From: Canna indica
Lineage: Eukaryota > Streptophyta > Magnoliopsida > Zingiberales > Cannaceae
Length of the DNA stretch: 64,000 nucleotides
Reading direction: 5' to 3'
Assembly: GCA_034359265.1 (NCBI GenBank)
Contig: CP136891.1
Location: 76,810,501-76,874,500, forward strand
Shown: piece by piece, positions 32,701-45,409 of the stretch
Numbering within the stretch: position 1 is the first letter of the stretch
Layout: the number at the start of each line of letters is the position of its first letter
Program-made: the position numbers and the translations under genes
The notes under the pieces: model-generated
The model's database searches: none
Told to the model about the DNA's origin: nothing
Seen by the model: the letters and a program-made list of their open reading frames with translations, nothing else

Positions 32701-35700
32701 CAGAAGCCATTTCAGTAAGTCCTTTAGGTCCATGGATAATGAATATTTTAAATTACTTGCATTGCACATTATACTTTCCTATGTATTTTGAGCAAGGCCA
32801 GCTTTCCTATCTATACCTTATCATGTGCATATTCTGGATAAATTCAACATGTGGAATATATATGCTGATCATATTTCTTTAACTTGTTATAGTAGAAGTT
32901 AAGCATTCTTTGTGGTTGGTATGCATGTGCTGATGCATTGATTCATTCCCATCATCCTCTCACAACTTATCAACTCTCTCCCTCTCTCTGTCATCAGATT
33001 TTGTTTCTCTCAAGTGGTTGGTCCATTATTTTGTTCTGTTTTTCACCTTGGATACTTGTTACTTTCTAGTTATCAGTTTTTAGATGGTATATTTTTCCCA
33101 CCATTCTGTATTTTTTTGGTCATGATAATAAGCAAACCGTTTGACAGATATTGGGAAATTATTTTACTCTACATAATATAATCCAACTCAAATACATCAT
33201 CTGATGTAACATAAAGCCCTCCAATTCTGAAGTAATACCATTCTTAACAACATATTCAATGTTGGTGAATCTGTGACACATAGGATGTCAGATTCATTTG
33301 TAACTTTTGAGATTTTTATTCTCATTTTCATGAAAAATATTTCATTTTCAGAAATAGTTTAACATGGTCATTTTTGTTCTTTTCAGAATAAATGGCTCCC
33401 TCTACACAGTCTTGCTGCATCAGGAGAATTCTTTCTTGTGGATACATTACTCAAGCACAATGTTGACATCAACGGTGTTGATAAGGTACGATAAATATAT
33501 AAAAATGTAATATATAACTTGAAACTAATCTGGATGAAATGCTTTATCACTTGAAGCAATAACATGGGGCAGCATTAGTTGCAGACTTGTAGTTGCATAT
33601 GCTGTGTTTAGATGCATGCATCTATCTGTATATTTGTGGCTTGTTTTTGAGTGCATGAACATTGTCATGAGCTTCCTGAATCTTTTATGCAAGGTGGACA
33701 TACTATTTAATTGGTCTTTCATCTGATAGGATGGTTTATCAGCAATGCACAAAGCTATCCTTTGCAAGAAACAGGCTGTCATCAACTATCTCCTGAGAAA
33801 TTCAGCAAATCCTTTCATTCGTGATAATGTAAGATTTGTATTTCATTCTGCATAGAGTGCACGAAAAGTTATGGTACTATGTTTACCTATTCACATAGCT
33901 TATTAGATCTACCTCCCTTGTATCTGCTAGATCAGATATTGGTTGCCTACTTGCAGTTGCAGGTTTCTTTTGTAGTTCTTGTCACTCATTGGTGTCATGA
34001 CGCCTATTATTAGAAAACCTTCTTTTCCAAAAGCTTATGCTGTAGGAAGGAGCCTAATCTAAATATTTGTATAATTGTATTCTTAAACACTCTCCTTATG
34101 TGTGTGGGTTGCGTGGGTTGGCAATTGAACTAGCTGGCCCAAGTAACACGTCAGCTAACTTAATTAACTAAGAGTATATTTTTATAATTATGACTATTAG
34201 CAAGATTTGAACTCACAACCTTCATGCTTTTCTATGATATTATGTTAAATTTGATTGGATGATCAACTTTCCTAAAAATTTAAGCTCTTTGGAATGGATC
34301 CAATTTATATATTTATATTCTTAAGTCTTAACAATATCTAACATCTAGTGATTGGAAAAGTTTCTTAAGGTAAAAATGATTCTTAAAGATACAAACTAAA
34401 TGGCCAAAGGAAAAATATTGGGGGGATTGCTAAAACCACAAATACTTTTTGGTTATTTGCTAAAACTATAAAGTCAATTATAATATTGCCAAACCCATAG
34501 TTTTTTTATTAAAATCTCCAAAATGCTACTAAAATATTATTTGCCTCCCAAACTATAAACTCATTGTCACACCCCATGACCCCACCCCTTAAACAAATAT
34601 CAATGGTAGTTAGGGACTTCGATCAAAAGTTCATGGCATGTTTAATTTGCATGTCTTATTGATGCATTTCACATTTTTATGGTATATAAAATGACTAAAT
34701 AGGGGTATTCCACTGAGTTATATACAAGGTTAAAGATTTTATCCAAAAGTTTCTAAGTTGTTCATTTTGCATGTCAGATTGCAAATTTTTTGTGTGATCC
34801 TAATTGAATATGATCTTGACTGTTATTACAAATATTGTTATCAAATTTTCATAGTTCATGTGCGGTAGATAATTTTTTAGCAGAATTGTAAAATGAGTTT
34901 TATTATGTTCAATAGGGTGTGTTTGGTTGGATGGAATGAAATCATAGGTATAGGAATAAAGAAGGAATATGAATAGGTAAGGAATGGAATAGACAATCTA
35001 GGATATATGAACATTGACTATCTTTGTAACCATGTTAGCGTGATGTGGTACTTAGTTTACTTTTTTCTCATTTCATGGGGCAGAAACCTTTGTTAAAATG
35101 GAAATCATTATTTACTACAGGGCTATATTTTCAGAAAATTATCAAATTTATTCAGTTCTGTGAAATTTACCAATCATCAGAACAAGAATATCATGTAGTT
35201 TCTAGGTTTTATCTGGAGATGTTACATGCAAGTATATCTTCTTGATATGTTTGATCATCTAGTGGTGAAACTGGAAAACAGTGCTACTATTGCTCTAATT
35301 TAGATCTGCAATATAGTTTTCTTGAATTAAAGTTTTAGAAATTGGTTGGTTGCTACTAATCATTTACCAGTGTCCACTCCACTATGCAACATGGACCATC
35401 TTACCTTAGCTCCATATTCTCATTCTGGGCACTTAGCCACTTACAATTCATGTAAAGCATTTTAAGACTCATAAGCTGTTGATTTACTTGAGTCCACTTG
35501 CAACAGGATGGGGCTACCTTAATCCATTACGCTGTCCAAACAGCATCAAGTCAGACCATAAAGATTCTTCTGTTATATAATGTTGACATAAACCTTGCAG
35601 ATAACGTAAGTTTTTATTATTAATTGATCATTGCTGCCTCCATTTCTGTCATTTGTTTGTAGCTGAAAATTGTTATTGAGAAATTTTGTAGGATGGGTGG

Positions 35701-37193
35701 ACTCCTTTGCACGTTGCTGTGCAAACACAAAGAACAGATATAGTGAGACTATTGCTTATTAAGGGAGCTGACAAAACCCTAAAGAATGGAGTAATTCTCC
35801 AACTAATTGTTTTTCTTTTCGTTAGTGAGAATAGTTTTGATTAATTGCTCATGGAAATTCATTTATTGTTTTTTTAATTCTTTGCATATTTAAGTATTAT
35901 GCTGATATTTGGCTTAAAACTGTACTTTCTTGTATCTGTGTGTAACTTTTCAATTTCTTCCAAGTAGGCATACCATGATGATCTGTGTAGCTACTATGAT
36001 CAGTAAGCAGTAAATAATATGATTAAGACAATAGATTAATGTTGCACATAATTAAGATACACAAGGACAAGTGATTAACATTGCAAACTAATAAATCATA
36101 TTACAATTTTTGTAGGAAAATCAGAACTTTGAAGCATGGAATTTTAATCATCTTAGTTTGTCTATTTGGATACTGTAGTTGTGCTTGGACTTGGGAAATC
36201 CATTTTGAGATAGTTTAATATTTGAATGTCTGTCTTAGAGATGTTACAACTTGCTCGATGAGAAAAAGTGACCCATCAACTTTATAGCCTTGAACCACTA
36301 GCATCATTAAAATGCTTAAGCTAAATTTGATGGTAGCAAAATTATGAAACCTTATTTATCAACATGCTCTCCCACAAACTCCTTATGTGGTACTAAGCTA
36401 GGGTACTAAAAAGATAATTGTTTCTTTCTATAGCGAGCATTTTTTCCAAAAAAATAAAACACAAGACAGCGTGTTGACTATGTATGGCTCTTTACATGTT
36501 CGAATAATGGAATTGTATGATATATACTAATATACCCACTAGTGGTTGAATGCTTGGTCCTAATCTACACAGTAATGAGGACACAAGTATATCATTTAAG
36601 TGGTATGAGTTGAAATGGTTACTAGCTAGCTAATTTGTTTTATGTTGTAATCATCAAAATTTATGCTACTGAAAACTTCATAATATCGGGTTAAGATTTA
36701 TTGGCTGCAGTGGTTTTCACCATAAAGGGCCCAGATTTAATGTCTTGTTAAGTTCTCTTTCCAAGTACTGCATCTACATTTACTTGGGAGCAGAGCAGGA
36801 CATTGTAGTCTGAGTTTGACTGCAACTGTCCAGCCATTCTCTTGAAGTGATTGATTGGCTGCTAGACTAAGAAACCAATGAGGGACTGAGCATTTATACA
36901 TCATATCCAAGCATCATAAGGCATGCAGATTTACAAAATGCTCACATTTACTTAAATACTTGTTGCTATAGTAGGGAATTTTCTTATTTAGACTTGGGCT
37001 ATGTATCTTTCAACAATTTTGCAAATCTATATTTCACCAATAGTTAAGACTTCTCAAGGTTAACATTCTGTGCACTGTTTTCTTTCAGGATGGATTGACA
37101 CCATTAGACCTGTGTCTTTATTCTGGTCGAAGTTTGAGAACATATGAGTTAATAAAACTATTGAAGCAACATCGGTCAAGATCAACTCCTTGA
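29800..37193 (+). CDS. AKRP: Chloroplast ankyrin-repeat protein, AKRP/EMB2036-like
   Basis: Seven exons are inferred: 29800-30592, 32638-32714, 33387-33485, 33730-33828, 35507-35605, 35692-35790, 37089-37193. All introns are GT-AG and the exons join to 456 residues. The N-terminus is rich in Ser/Pro/Ala with few acids, consistent with a plastid transit peptide. A charged middle follows ([20 protein letters not shown]), then a [16 protein letters not shown] segment and [20 protein letters not shown]. Residues 291-456 are ankyrin repeats, including [33 protein letters not shown] and [20 protein letters not shown]. Exons 3-6 are each exactly 99 nt, phase 0, one repeat per exon. The order matches Arabidopsis AKRP, which partners EMB506 and is needed for plastid differentiation in embryos; the same role here is an inference. 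No defects are seen. Confidence 0.9.
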
Positions 37194-38900
37194 GTTATCT
37201 TCTTTTAAGAGAAATTTAAAGTAAGTTAGGACAGTTTCCATCCCAATGTGCCATCTATGCAGGGATGATCCATCTTTCTGGTTTTTCTTCCTTTTAGATA
37301 TTAACACTACCTTTTTCGTTAGGGAACACCAGATAGTTATTGCGACTGTTCAAGCCTACAAAATGTTTTACTAACAATCGTGCATTCCTGAGGATACTAT
37401 TCTTGGGAAAAGACTGATAAAGGTCTCCATGGCGGATTTGATTACACGAATCTGCTTCGTTGAGAAGCAAGGTCTCATTTTCTTTGGATCTACAGGTATC
37501 CACCTATGGTCAATATGTCAGGAAAATGTTATACTCCTGATGCCTCTAACAACCTTAATTTTCTTCATCTTCTTTTTTGTGTTTATTGAATGTACTTTTC
37601 AATCTCCTTTGGGTTCTATTGTGTTTCCCCTCCCTGTATATTTTTCTCCTTCATCTTCTTTTTTGTCTTTGGTCTATGTAGTTACGGAATCTAAACTGTG
37701 AAGTAATTTATTTTTATATTGTCCATCCAAATTATCTAAATGCTATTTTGTATTGGGTAAATATCTACTTATTCGAAGTAGAGAACTGAAATAGTTATGG
37801 AAATTGTCAATCCACTAGTAGCATTTTCTATGTTTTGTAATGAGTATGCTATAAAGTTTTTTTTTTAAAAAAAAATGTTACAGAAATTCACTCCTTATTG
37901 AAATAACAAAATTACAAATATGTTGAAATCTGAGATATGATAGCTTTCGCACTGATATTTCTGAATCTTATACTGCTCTGCAGAGTGATGATCCTGTTTG
38001 TCATGATAACATCAGTGATTTTATCGGCTTTACCAAAAATGCCTACTGAACTTGAGGATACGGATAATATATGTTTTCTCATATATTGTGTTTATTTATT
38101 TTTTTCCTTCTGGTTTCTATATTCAAAAGAAGATTCATGTGTCTCAATCCCTTTCTTCGTACATCATCATGATATATGATTGGCTGTAAGCTTCTTTCTT
38201 GCACAAATATATATTTATATTCACAATTGAACTTTTAGATTTGGTTTTCCATTTGAATCAATTGAACGCCTTTGTTGGTGGCTTTGGTTTCGGCTCGAGC
38301 TTGAAAGCAATTTTTGCAGAAGGTTGATGCGTGTAGGATCGGAAAACAAATGCTGAAACTATTGCTTTATTTTTTTTATACAAAATGATCATCTGTATTA
38401 CGGTAATTTTTCAAATTAATTGCTAATTAAGAAGAATAAATGACATTGCACTGAAGTTGTTCGTGATCTGGCTTCAAGTCGTGTATTTTTTTGCCTCAAA
38501 CGTATATTCATTCCTCTTTATAAAAATATAAAAGAATTGAACTGAAGTCCGAGCAGAATGAGTCCAGTTGGAAATTTTGAAAATTTGAATTTTACTAGTC
38601 ATATTTTGCTCAGAACTGCTCGTATAAATCTATTATGACCGATTGAATTTTGAATTAGGAATAATTTTGGGTGAAGGGGGTCAAATTATCTAATGTTAAA
38701 TACTTAAAAGTGACTAGAATTTGAAGGCTAGTTTTGAAATTTAAATTAAAAAGAGAGAGTGATAAACGATCCAATGATTCCAATCCTGGGTAAAGAATTA
38801 ACAAATGGTCAAAATCATTACATCTGGGCCAATTTGGATTGATCCGACCGTTGTTTTAAGTTTGAACTGCCCATTTACCGACACTATCACTGAGCACACG
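37194..38900 (+). other. 3' flank of the ankyrin gene
   Basis: Directly after the stop the sequence is transcribed-looking and non-repetitive, probably 3' untranslated region for the first few hundred bases. Small open frames here show no family resemblance. Beyond about 38500 it becomes AT-rich repeat DNA. Confidence 0.4.
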
Positions 38901-40650
38901 TGCGGAGCATTTCGTCAAAAAGATATATGAGTAATTAAATCATAATATAAATTAGGAATTTACTGAATTCAGATTAGTTAGGGATCCGAAATTTTTTTAA
39001 TCCATAACTTTTTTTCCTAATATCTACGAAATATCCTTGAAATTAATAGGCTTCTGACTTTTGTAAAAATTGAGAATCTACTCATTTCACACTTTCAAAA
39101 AAGTCTAAAATCTATTTTGTTCTAATTTTTTTTATATATTATCAATAATATACGAAATATATTCATTAATATATATATATTGTAATCATTGTTATAATTG
39201 TTAAACAAATGATGAATTAATTTTACTTATTTCAATTCCACACTTTTGAAAAAAATCGAAATCTACTATTCTTTAGACTTTTACAAAAGTCTGAAATTGA
39301 ATATCAGACTTAACTTAATGACATTTCGAAGATTTTGAAAAAAATTTATGAATCTGAAAATTTTCAAATTCTTATTTTGAATCTGAGAACTTTCATAATC
39401 CATATTATAGTTTAGGAAAATTGCTCAAGATATATTATATTTTTATATTTCTAATGTGTAAAAGATAATAGGTTCCATCAATCACAGATATACTCATTTT
39501 TATAATAAATATATTTATTTTTATTCAGATATACTCATTTTAATATAATTATTTTATTTTAAATATACTTAGTTTCTATAAATATATTCACTCCATTTGA
39601 AAGTGAGTATATTTAAAATGAGTATACTAAAGTGAACATGTCTATAAAAAAGAAGAAGTAGATTTAAAGTGAGTATACCTAAATAAAATATAAGTACATT
39701 TATAATACAAAAGCGAATATATATTTTGCTCTATAAAAGTTGTTGTAGTGCAGCTAGTGCCTAGGCACCACGTAAGTAAATAAGTCTGTAGACAAGTGTC
39801 GAGCTTGGCGGGTCAAAGCTTTGCGCCTCGATCTACAGCCATTGCTCAATTGATGCCCGTTCGAGCATGTCAGAGTCGAGAAGGTCCTTGGAATAAAATT
39901 TACATGGTGCATAGGCACCATGGCCTTTGTAGAGCAGCACAAATATGGTCATTTTTATAATAAATATACTTATTTTTATTCAGTTATACTCATCTTATGT
40001 TTACTCACTTTATTTTGAATATATTTAATTTCTATAAATATAATTCTTCATTTGAAAGTGAATATATTTAAAAGATCAATTTTTCTAAATCATGACGTGA
40101 ATTAGGAAAATTTTTGGATCAATAACAAAAAATTTAAAAATTTCCAAAACTCCTAAAATACCCTTGAGTACATTTGATTCCAAATTTTTAAAAAAATCCG
40201 AAAAAAGTAGGTCCAAACTTTCTCAAAAGTATAAAATTAAAATAAGCAAGATTAATTCATCATTTTTTATAACTATAATGATAAATACATTATATACATT
40301 GTTTTAAACGAGCTTATTTCGTATATTGTTGATAACAACTAGAATTTTTTTAGAATATAATAGATTTTAAATTTTTTTAAAAGTGTGGAACTAGAACGAG
40401 TAAGATCAATTCATCAAATTTCCCGATGAATATAATTTTGCTCTGTGTATTATTTACAATCACAATAATAAATTACGAAGAATTTTTTTTTCTCATAATT
40501 TTGTATAAATCTGAAACTAAATATCTGACACAACTCGAGAGTATTTAAGGAGTTTTAAGAAAAAGGTTATGAATCCATCTTTTTTTTAATCTTGATTCAA
40601 AAATTTTCTTATTCATATTATGAGTTGGGGAAATTACTTTATTTAAAATC
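38900..40650. repeat. Two related AT-rich repeat modules with ATATACTCATTTT spacers
   Basis: Blocks at about 38930-39420 and 40085-40635 share an order of motifs: an ATTAGGAA start, AAAAGTCTGAAAT-type lines, GATGAATTAATTTTA, TTGTATTATC-like segments, and TTTGAATC...GGAAAATTGC ends. Between them (39440-40070) ATATACTCATTTTTATAATA units recur. A short GC-richer island at 39745-39940 contains inverted GTGCCTAGGCACC-like motifs. These appear to be two copies of one old non-autonomous repeat. Confidence 0.45.
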
Positions 40651-41270
40651 AGTATATTAAAGTGAGCGTATCTAAATGAAAACGAGTAGATCTAAAATGA
40701 ATATACTTGAATAAAATATAAGTATATTTATATTAATGTCTTGTTTGATTGACATGGAAAGTAATTTTTTTTTGCAGAAAATTATAATTCACATGAATTA
40801 ATTTTCTATATATATTTTTCAGAAAGTATTTAAAAGGTATTTGGTTGACAAAAAATTAATTTATAAAAAAATATAATTTTCCTCCTAGAACATGTTTGGT
40901 TGACATAAGTACTTCTTAGGAAGTACATATCAAATAACCAATATTTTTTAATTTTTTTTTATAAAATATAAAATATACTTTATTATATATGAAAAATTAA
41001 TTTTTATTTATAATTAATATAAAAAATTACATATTTTTATTAAAAATAAATTAAATTAAAATAAATAGGTAAAGAATTCAAAAATTATCTAATATATAAT
41101 ATTGGAAATATAAATTATAAATTCTGTACTAAATGCAAATGTGAGGGTGAAATTAACTTTTTTTTCTTTAAAAATAATAGAGAAAGTGCAAAAAATTATA
41201 TTTGCTCAGAAAAATTATATTTCCTTATAAAATATAAAAAATATATCAATTAAAAAGGAGCTCTTTTTCT
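40651..41270. other. AT-rich upstream region of the first GST gene
   Basis: Short MITE-like motifs (TTTGATTGACATGGAAAGTAA near 40745 and TTTGGTTGACATAAGTACTT near 40895) occur without definable partners. A TATAAAATATA near 41225 could serve as a TATA element, but it is about 200 bp from the ATG and weakly supported. Confidence 0.35.
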
Positions 41271-41427
41271 TATTTCTTGCCCAGTACAATTTCACGCCGA
41301 AAACAGTGTCAACCAAAAATAAGTATATCTACGTTGCCCTACAAAAGCTGTTGCAGTGACCAGGCACCGCAGAAGTTTTATCCCTCTCCTTTCCCTCTCC
41401 AGTGCCGCCTCCAGAACAGCAGAAGCG

Positions 41428-42291
41428 ATGGCAACCGTGACAGTGTACGGCCCTCCCTTGTCCACCGCTGTCTCCAGAGTCCTCGCTTGCCTCATCGAGA
41501 AGGACGTCGACTTCAAGCTCGTCAGCGTCGACATGTCCAAAGGCCAGCACAAGTCCCCCGACTTCCTCAAGCTCCAGGTCCAGTCTTCCTCTCCTCTTCT
41601 TCTCCCCTACTTCACTCCCTATTCTTCCTCCTCCTCCCTTCTTCTCCTCCATCTGACGCCTAACCCTTCTGATGATGATCACTTCAGCCGTTTGGCCAAG
41701 TCCCCGCCTTCCAGGACGAGCACACCTCTCTCTTCGGTTTGTATCATCTTCTACCTATGTCGATTTCATGCCCATATGCTCCAATTCTTGCTGTTGCCAA
41801 CGCATTTATAATCTGTGCATGAAGAATCGAGGGCGATCTGCCGCTACATCTGCGACAAGTACGCCGACAGGGGACAAAGCCTCTTGGGCCGCAAGGGCGG
41901 CGGGCCAGTTGAGCGGGCGCGGATCGAGCAGTGGTTGGAGGCTGAGGGCCAGAGCTTCAACCCCCCTAGCTCGACCCTTGTTTTCCAGCTCGCCTTTGCC
42001 CCCCGCATGGGGCTTCCGCAGGACCCGGCCGCCATCGAGCTGAACGAGGGCAAGCTGGGCAAGGTGCTCGACGTTTACGACCGGCGGCTCGAGGAGAGCA
42101 GGTTCTTGGCCGGGGACGAGTTCTCGCTCGCCGACCTATCCCACCTCCCTAATGGCCACTACCTCACCGTCGCGGGGAAGGGCGAGATCTTTGCGTCGAG
42201 GAAGAATGTAGCCAGGTGGTGGGAGGAGATCTCGACGCGGCCTTCGTGGAAGAAGGTCGTCGAAATGCAAAACACGCCACCTGCTTCGTGA
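41428..42291 (+). CDS. Glutathione S-transferase, phi class (first copy)
   Basis: Three exons are inferred: 41428-41577, 41688-41736 and 41825-42291, with short introns (110 and 88 bp) at the positions typical of plant GSTF genes. They encode 221 residues. The thioredoxin-fold domain begins VTVYGPPLSTAVSRVLACL, with Ser12 in the place of the catalytic serine. PFGQVPAF holds the cis-proline of the glutathione site, and FESRAICRYI gives the conserved Glu-Ser pair. The helical domain contains RIEQWLEAEGQSFNPP, the LAGDEFSLADLSHLPN N-cap motif and WWEEISTRPSWKKV near the end. The enzyme would conjugate glutathione to xenobiotics or endogenous electrophiles in the cytosol. No defects are seen. Its exon pattern matches the copy at 56705, its likely tandem duplicate. 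Confidence 0.93.
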
Positions 42292-42708
42292 ATTGCTTCT
42301 TTGTAATTTTGGCTTCATGTCGAGCTCAATCTTGCATTGCACAAATAAGAGCTCCAACTATGGTTTGAAGTTATCAAGGATAATTTAGTTCTTAGTTTTA
42401 TGAGATGATATTGGAAAAACTGAACAAATTTTCCAAGTTCTCTTTTTCTTATTTTGCTGAATAAATGCTACTGAAGCATCTGCATTATTCTGTTTATTAC
42501 TATTTTGACAGTTCTTACCATTGCTTGGTACTTATCAGTGAGCACAACGAAAGAAAATGATTGCTGTAGAATTGGGCATGCTTATCTGCTTCATTTCATT
42601 CTACAAGCGAATTGGGCAATTTGCTTAAATTAAATGCATTATGTTCCATTTCATTTTTGGTTAGTTGGTAAAGGAAATGAAATCTTTCGTTTAGTATGTA
42701 GCCTAATC

Positions 42709-42934
42709 ATGTGTAACAGCATTACTTAGCTCAAGCAATCATCATTTAGTCATCGTTATCTGCAATTTTCATAGACGAAGTACTGTGCCAGTGTGCCATG
42801 CATCTTCTACAGCAATGATGATGATTGCTAAGCATGTGTAACATCATTACTTGAGCTAAGTAATCATCATTTAGTAATCGTCATCTGCATTTTTCATATA
42901 CGAAGTACTGTGCCATGCATCTTCTACAGCAATC
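42709..42934. repeat. Direct repeat of about 110 bp, 125-bp period
   Basis: GTGTAACAGCATTACTTAGC (42711) and GTGTAACATCATTACTTGAGC (42836) start two copies. Both continue with AATCATCATTTAGT, ATCTGCA-TTTTCATA, ACGAAGTACTGTGCCA and CATGCATCTTCTACAGCAAT. The first copy has a short internal repeat of GTGCCA. The flanking stretches 42300-42700 and 42935-43497 show no supported gene. Confidence 0.8.
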
Positions 42935-43506
42935 ATCTCTAAATTCCTGAAATCATTTCACCCACCTGCCACTTAATGCATGATTGCAAGCATCTTCAAT
43001 ATGTTTGTCAATGGCTGCTTTTGTTGTTATTAGTTACACAGATGAAGTTTGTGGATCTTTTATTTGAACTTTTTGATCTCCAAGTTTCTTGCTGCCTGGG
43101 GAAAGGATTGTTGTTGGCTTATTTCAGCATGAATATTGTTATTTCCCTTTACTTATCTTTCACTTTTCCTTTAATCCTACTCACCAGTGAGGTATTAATT
43201 CCTCAATTTGCCTACTTTAAAGCACTTGAGATTTTGTTCTCACTAGTTTTCTGGCTGCGTCAGTGTCTTCGAGTACTAGAAGCATTTCAGAGAGAGGATG
43301 CCATTATGCCAACATTGAAGCCTTTGAAGGCATTTACCAATTTGGTGACTCAGTGAAAGTACTGGACTGGGGATTACATACACTCTTTCTTCTTAATTCC
43401 TACTACGGATGCTGCCATGTCAAAGTTATAACGGCTAAAGTGGAGAGATGTCGTGATGCAATTACTATCTTCTTGCTAGTCGAATACCACGGGTTGCTTA
43501 ATTATA

Positions 43507-43734
43507 GGGCATGATAAATTATATTGACCTCCCTTGAAATTTAGTGAAATTATACTGATTTCCCTTCTATTTGTCCATATTATAATCAGCCCTCGAGTAA
43601 TCTTTGAGTAATTCTTTTAGAGGAGGTTTGTGTAATCTTTTACAAAACTCAGGAGATTATAAGATAAAATTACAAATAGAGAGGAGGTCAGTGTAATTTC
43701 ATTAAACCTCAGAGGAGATCAGTGTAATTTACCC
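43507..43734. mobile_element. Mutator-type MITE, 228 bp
   Basis: A perfect 9-bp direct repeat TTAATTATA flanks the element (43498-43506 and 43735-43743), the target duplication length of Mutator-like elements. The termini are long, imperfect inverted repeats made of AATTATATTGACCTCCC (left) and GAGATCAGTGTAATTT (right). Each side repeats the motif twice. Confidence 0.85.
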
Positions 43735-44215
43735 TTAATTATATGTACATATAAATTAATTTTAAATAATTTTAAAAAAATCACAGTAAAAATTATTTAA
43801 ATTAAATTAAATTATACTTTAAACAAAAATACTGAAACCTAAATAATTTTAAAATATAAACAAATATCGTATATGTGAAAAATTATAAACATAGAGCACA
43901 ATAATAAAAAGGGAGAAGGTACTGATTTGCCCTTAACGTTTGATTGGAGGAGCTTATTTGCCCTCAATGTTTTGTTTGGCTCAAAATTACCTATTTTTTT
44001 TTAAAATATCGAACTACAATACCCCTCACTTGAAACGACGTTAGTGCCGTGTTAACAGTGCTGATGTGATAATTTTTTTAATCTCATATTCATACATGGC
44101 TGCCACGTCAATACCATGTCAGCAGTACACGTGGAAATGAAGGGAATACTTTCCACTAATCTTAGTACTAATTTGTCCCTAACATTTGGTAAGAGAAGCT
44201 TATTTGCCCTTCACG

Positions 44216-44645
44216 TAGGGGTGTTCACCGGTCGAGTTAAGGAAAAAAATCGATCCAACCCGACCAACTGTAAACGGGTTGGGTTGGGTCGGGTTGAAAA
44301 TTTTTCACCTCTCAAACCCGACCCGACCCGACCTAGTTCGGGTTGAGTAGTCGAGTTTACCCGTTTAGGTAAAAAATAAGTTTTTAACAATATTTTTTTT
44401 TAAAAATAATTAAAAAATAAATATTTGAAAAAAATGTAAATAATTGGGTCATCGGGTCAGGTCTTGAGTTATCATGTTTCAAATCCTAAAACCTGAGACC
44501 CGCCCGATTATTGTCAGGTTTGGTCAAATTGTACCCGACCCGACCCAACCCAAATAGGTCGAGTCGGGTCGGGGTTCTCGGGTTCATTGGGTCGGGTCGG
44601 GGTTCTCGGGTTCATTGGGTCGGGTCGACCCAATGAATAGCCCTA
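44216..44645. mobile_element. hAT MITE in the left palindrome arm
   Basis: It runs from TAGGGGTGTTCACCGG to CAATGAATAGCCCTA and is flanked by CCTTCACG (44208-44215) and CCTCCACG (44646-44653), an 8-bp duplication with one mismatch. The interior is rich in GGGTCGGGTCGG and CGACCCGACCC. A small internal duplication of GGTTCTCGGGTTCATTGGG lies near 44570-44625. Confidence 0.75.
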
Positions 44646-44775
44646 CCTCCACGTTTTGTTTAGCTCAAAATTATCCAAAAGATTTTAAAAATTGGAACTT
44701 TTGAGTTCATATCCGCAATATAGTTCCGATTTTTAAAATCTTTTGGATAATTTTGAGATAAACAAAACGTGGAGG

Positions 44776-45104
44776 TAGGGCTGTTCATTGGGTCGACCCG
44801 GCCCAATGAACCTAAGAATCCGACCCAACCTATTTGGGTTGGGTCGGGTCGGGTCTCGGGTTTTAGAATTTGAAACCTGATGACCCAATTATTTATATTT
44901 TTTAAAAATTATTTTTAAAATATTTATATTAAAAAAGTTTTATTTTTAATTCTTTTTAAAAAATATTGTTAAAAACTCATTTTTTTACCTAAACGGGTAA
45001 ACCCGACTACCTGACCCGACCCGACCCGAACTAGGTCGGGTCGTGTCGGGTCGGGTTTGAGAAGTGAAAAATTTTCAACCCGACCCGACCCGTGAACACC
45101 CCTA
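44776..45104. mobile_element. Mirror copy of the hAT MITE in the right palindrome arm
   Basis: This is the inverse of the left-arm MITE, from TAGGGCTGTTCATTGGG to GTGAACACCCCTA, with flanks CGTGGAGG (44768-44775) and TGTGGAGG (45105-45112). The same target duplication is thus kept in mirror orientation. It is about 100 bp shorter than the left copy, which accounts for part of the off-centre midpoint. Confidence 0.75.
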
Positions 45105-45409
45105 TGTGGAGGGCAAATAAACTCCTCTTAAGTCTTACCAAATGTTAGGGGCAAATTAGTACTAAGATTAGTGAAAAGTGTCCCTTCATTTTCATGTGTA
45201 TTGCTGACATGATATTGACGTGGCAGCCATGCATGAATATGAGATAAAAAAAATTGTCACGTTAGTACTTTTAACACAACACAAACGTTGTTTCAAGTGA
45301 GGGGTATTATAGTTCGATTTTAAAAATATTTTATGTAATTTTGAGCCAAACAAAACGTTGAGGACAAATAAGCTCCTCTTATCAAATGTTAGGGGTAAAT
45401 CAGTACCTT

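Larger units (their letters stand above)
43916..45409. repeat. 1.5-kb imperfect palindrome (foldback)
   Basis: The outermost motif AAGGTACTGATTTGCCC (43916) is mirrored by TAAATCAGTACCTT near 45409. Successive inner landmarks (GAGGAGCTTATTTGCCCTC, AGTGCCGTGTTAACAG-type, GGCTGCCACGTCAATA, CTTAGTACTAATTTGTCCC) reappear in inverse order in the right half. The centre lies near 44711 between GATTTTAAAAATTGGAACT and AGTTCCGATTTTTAAAATC. Each arm is roughly 700 bp. No coding capacity is seen. A transcript would fold into a long hairpin. Confidence 0.88.

Noticed and set aside
34912..35040. GGGTGTGTTTGGTTGGATGG in intron 4 of the ankyrin gene, like a Harbinger MITE end
   Set aside because: No matching inverse end was found nearby.
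39745..39940. GC-richer island with GTGCCTAGGCACC, considered as a tRNA or small RNA gene
   Set aside because: No cloverleaf or A/B box arrangement could be drawn.
42976..43514. Plus-strand frames downstream of the first GST
   Set aside because: Hydrophobic translations of AT-rich DNA with no motifs or splice structure.
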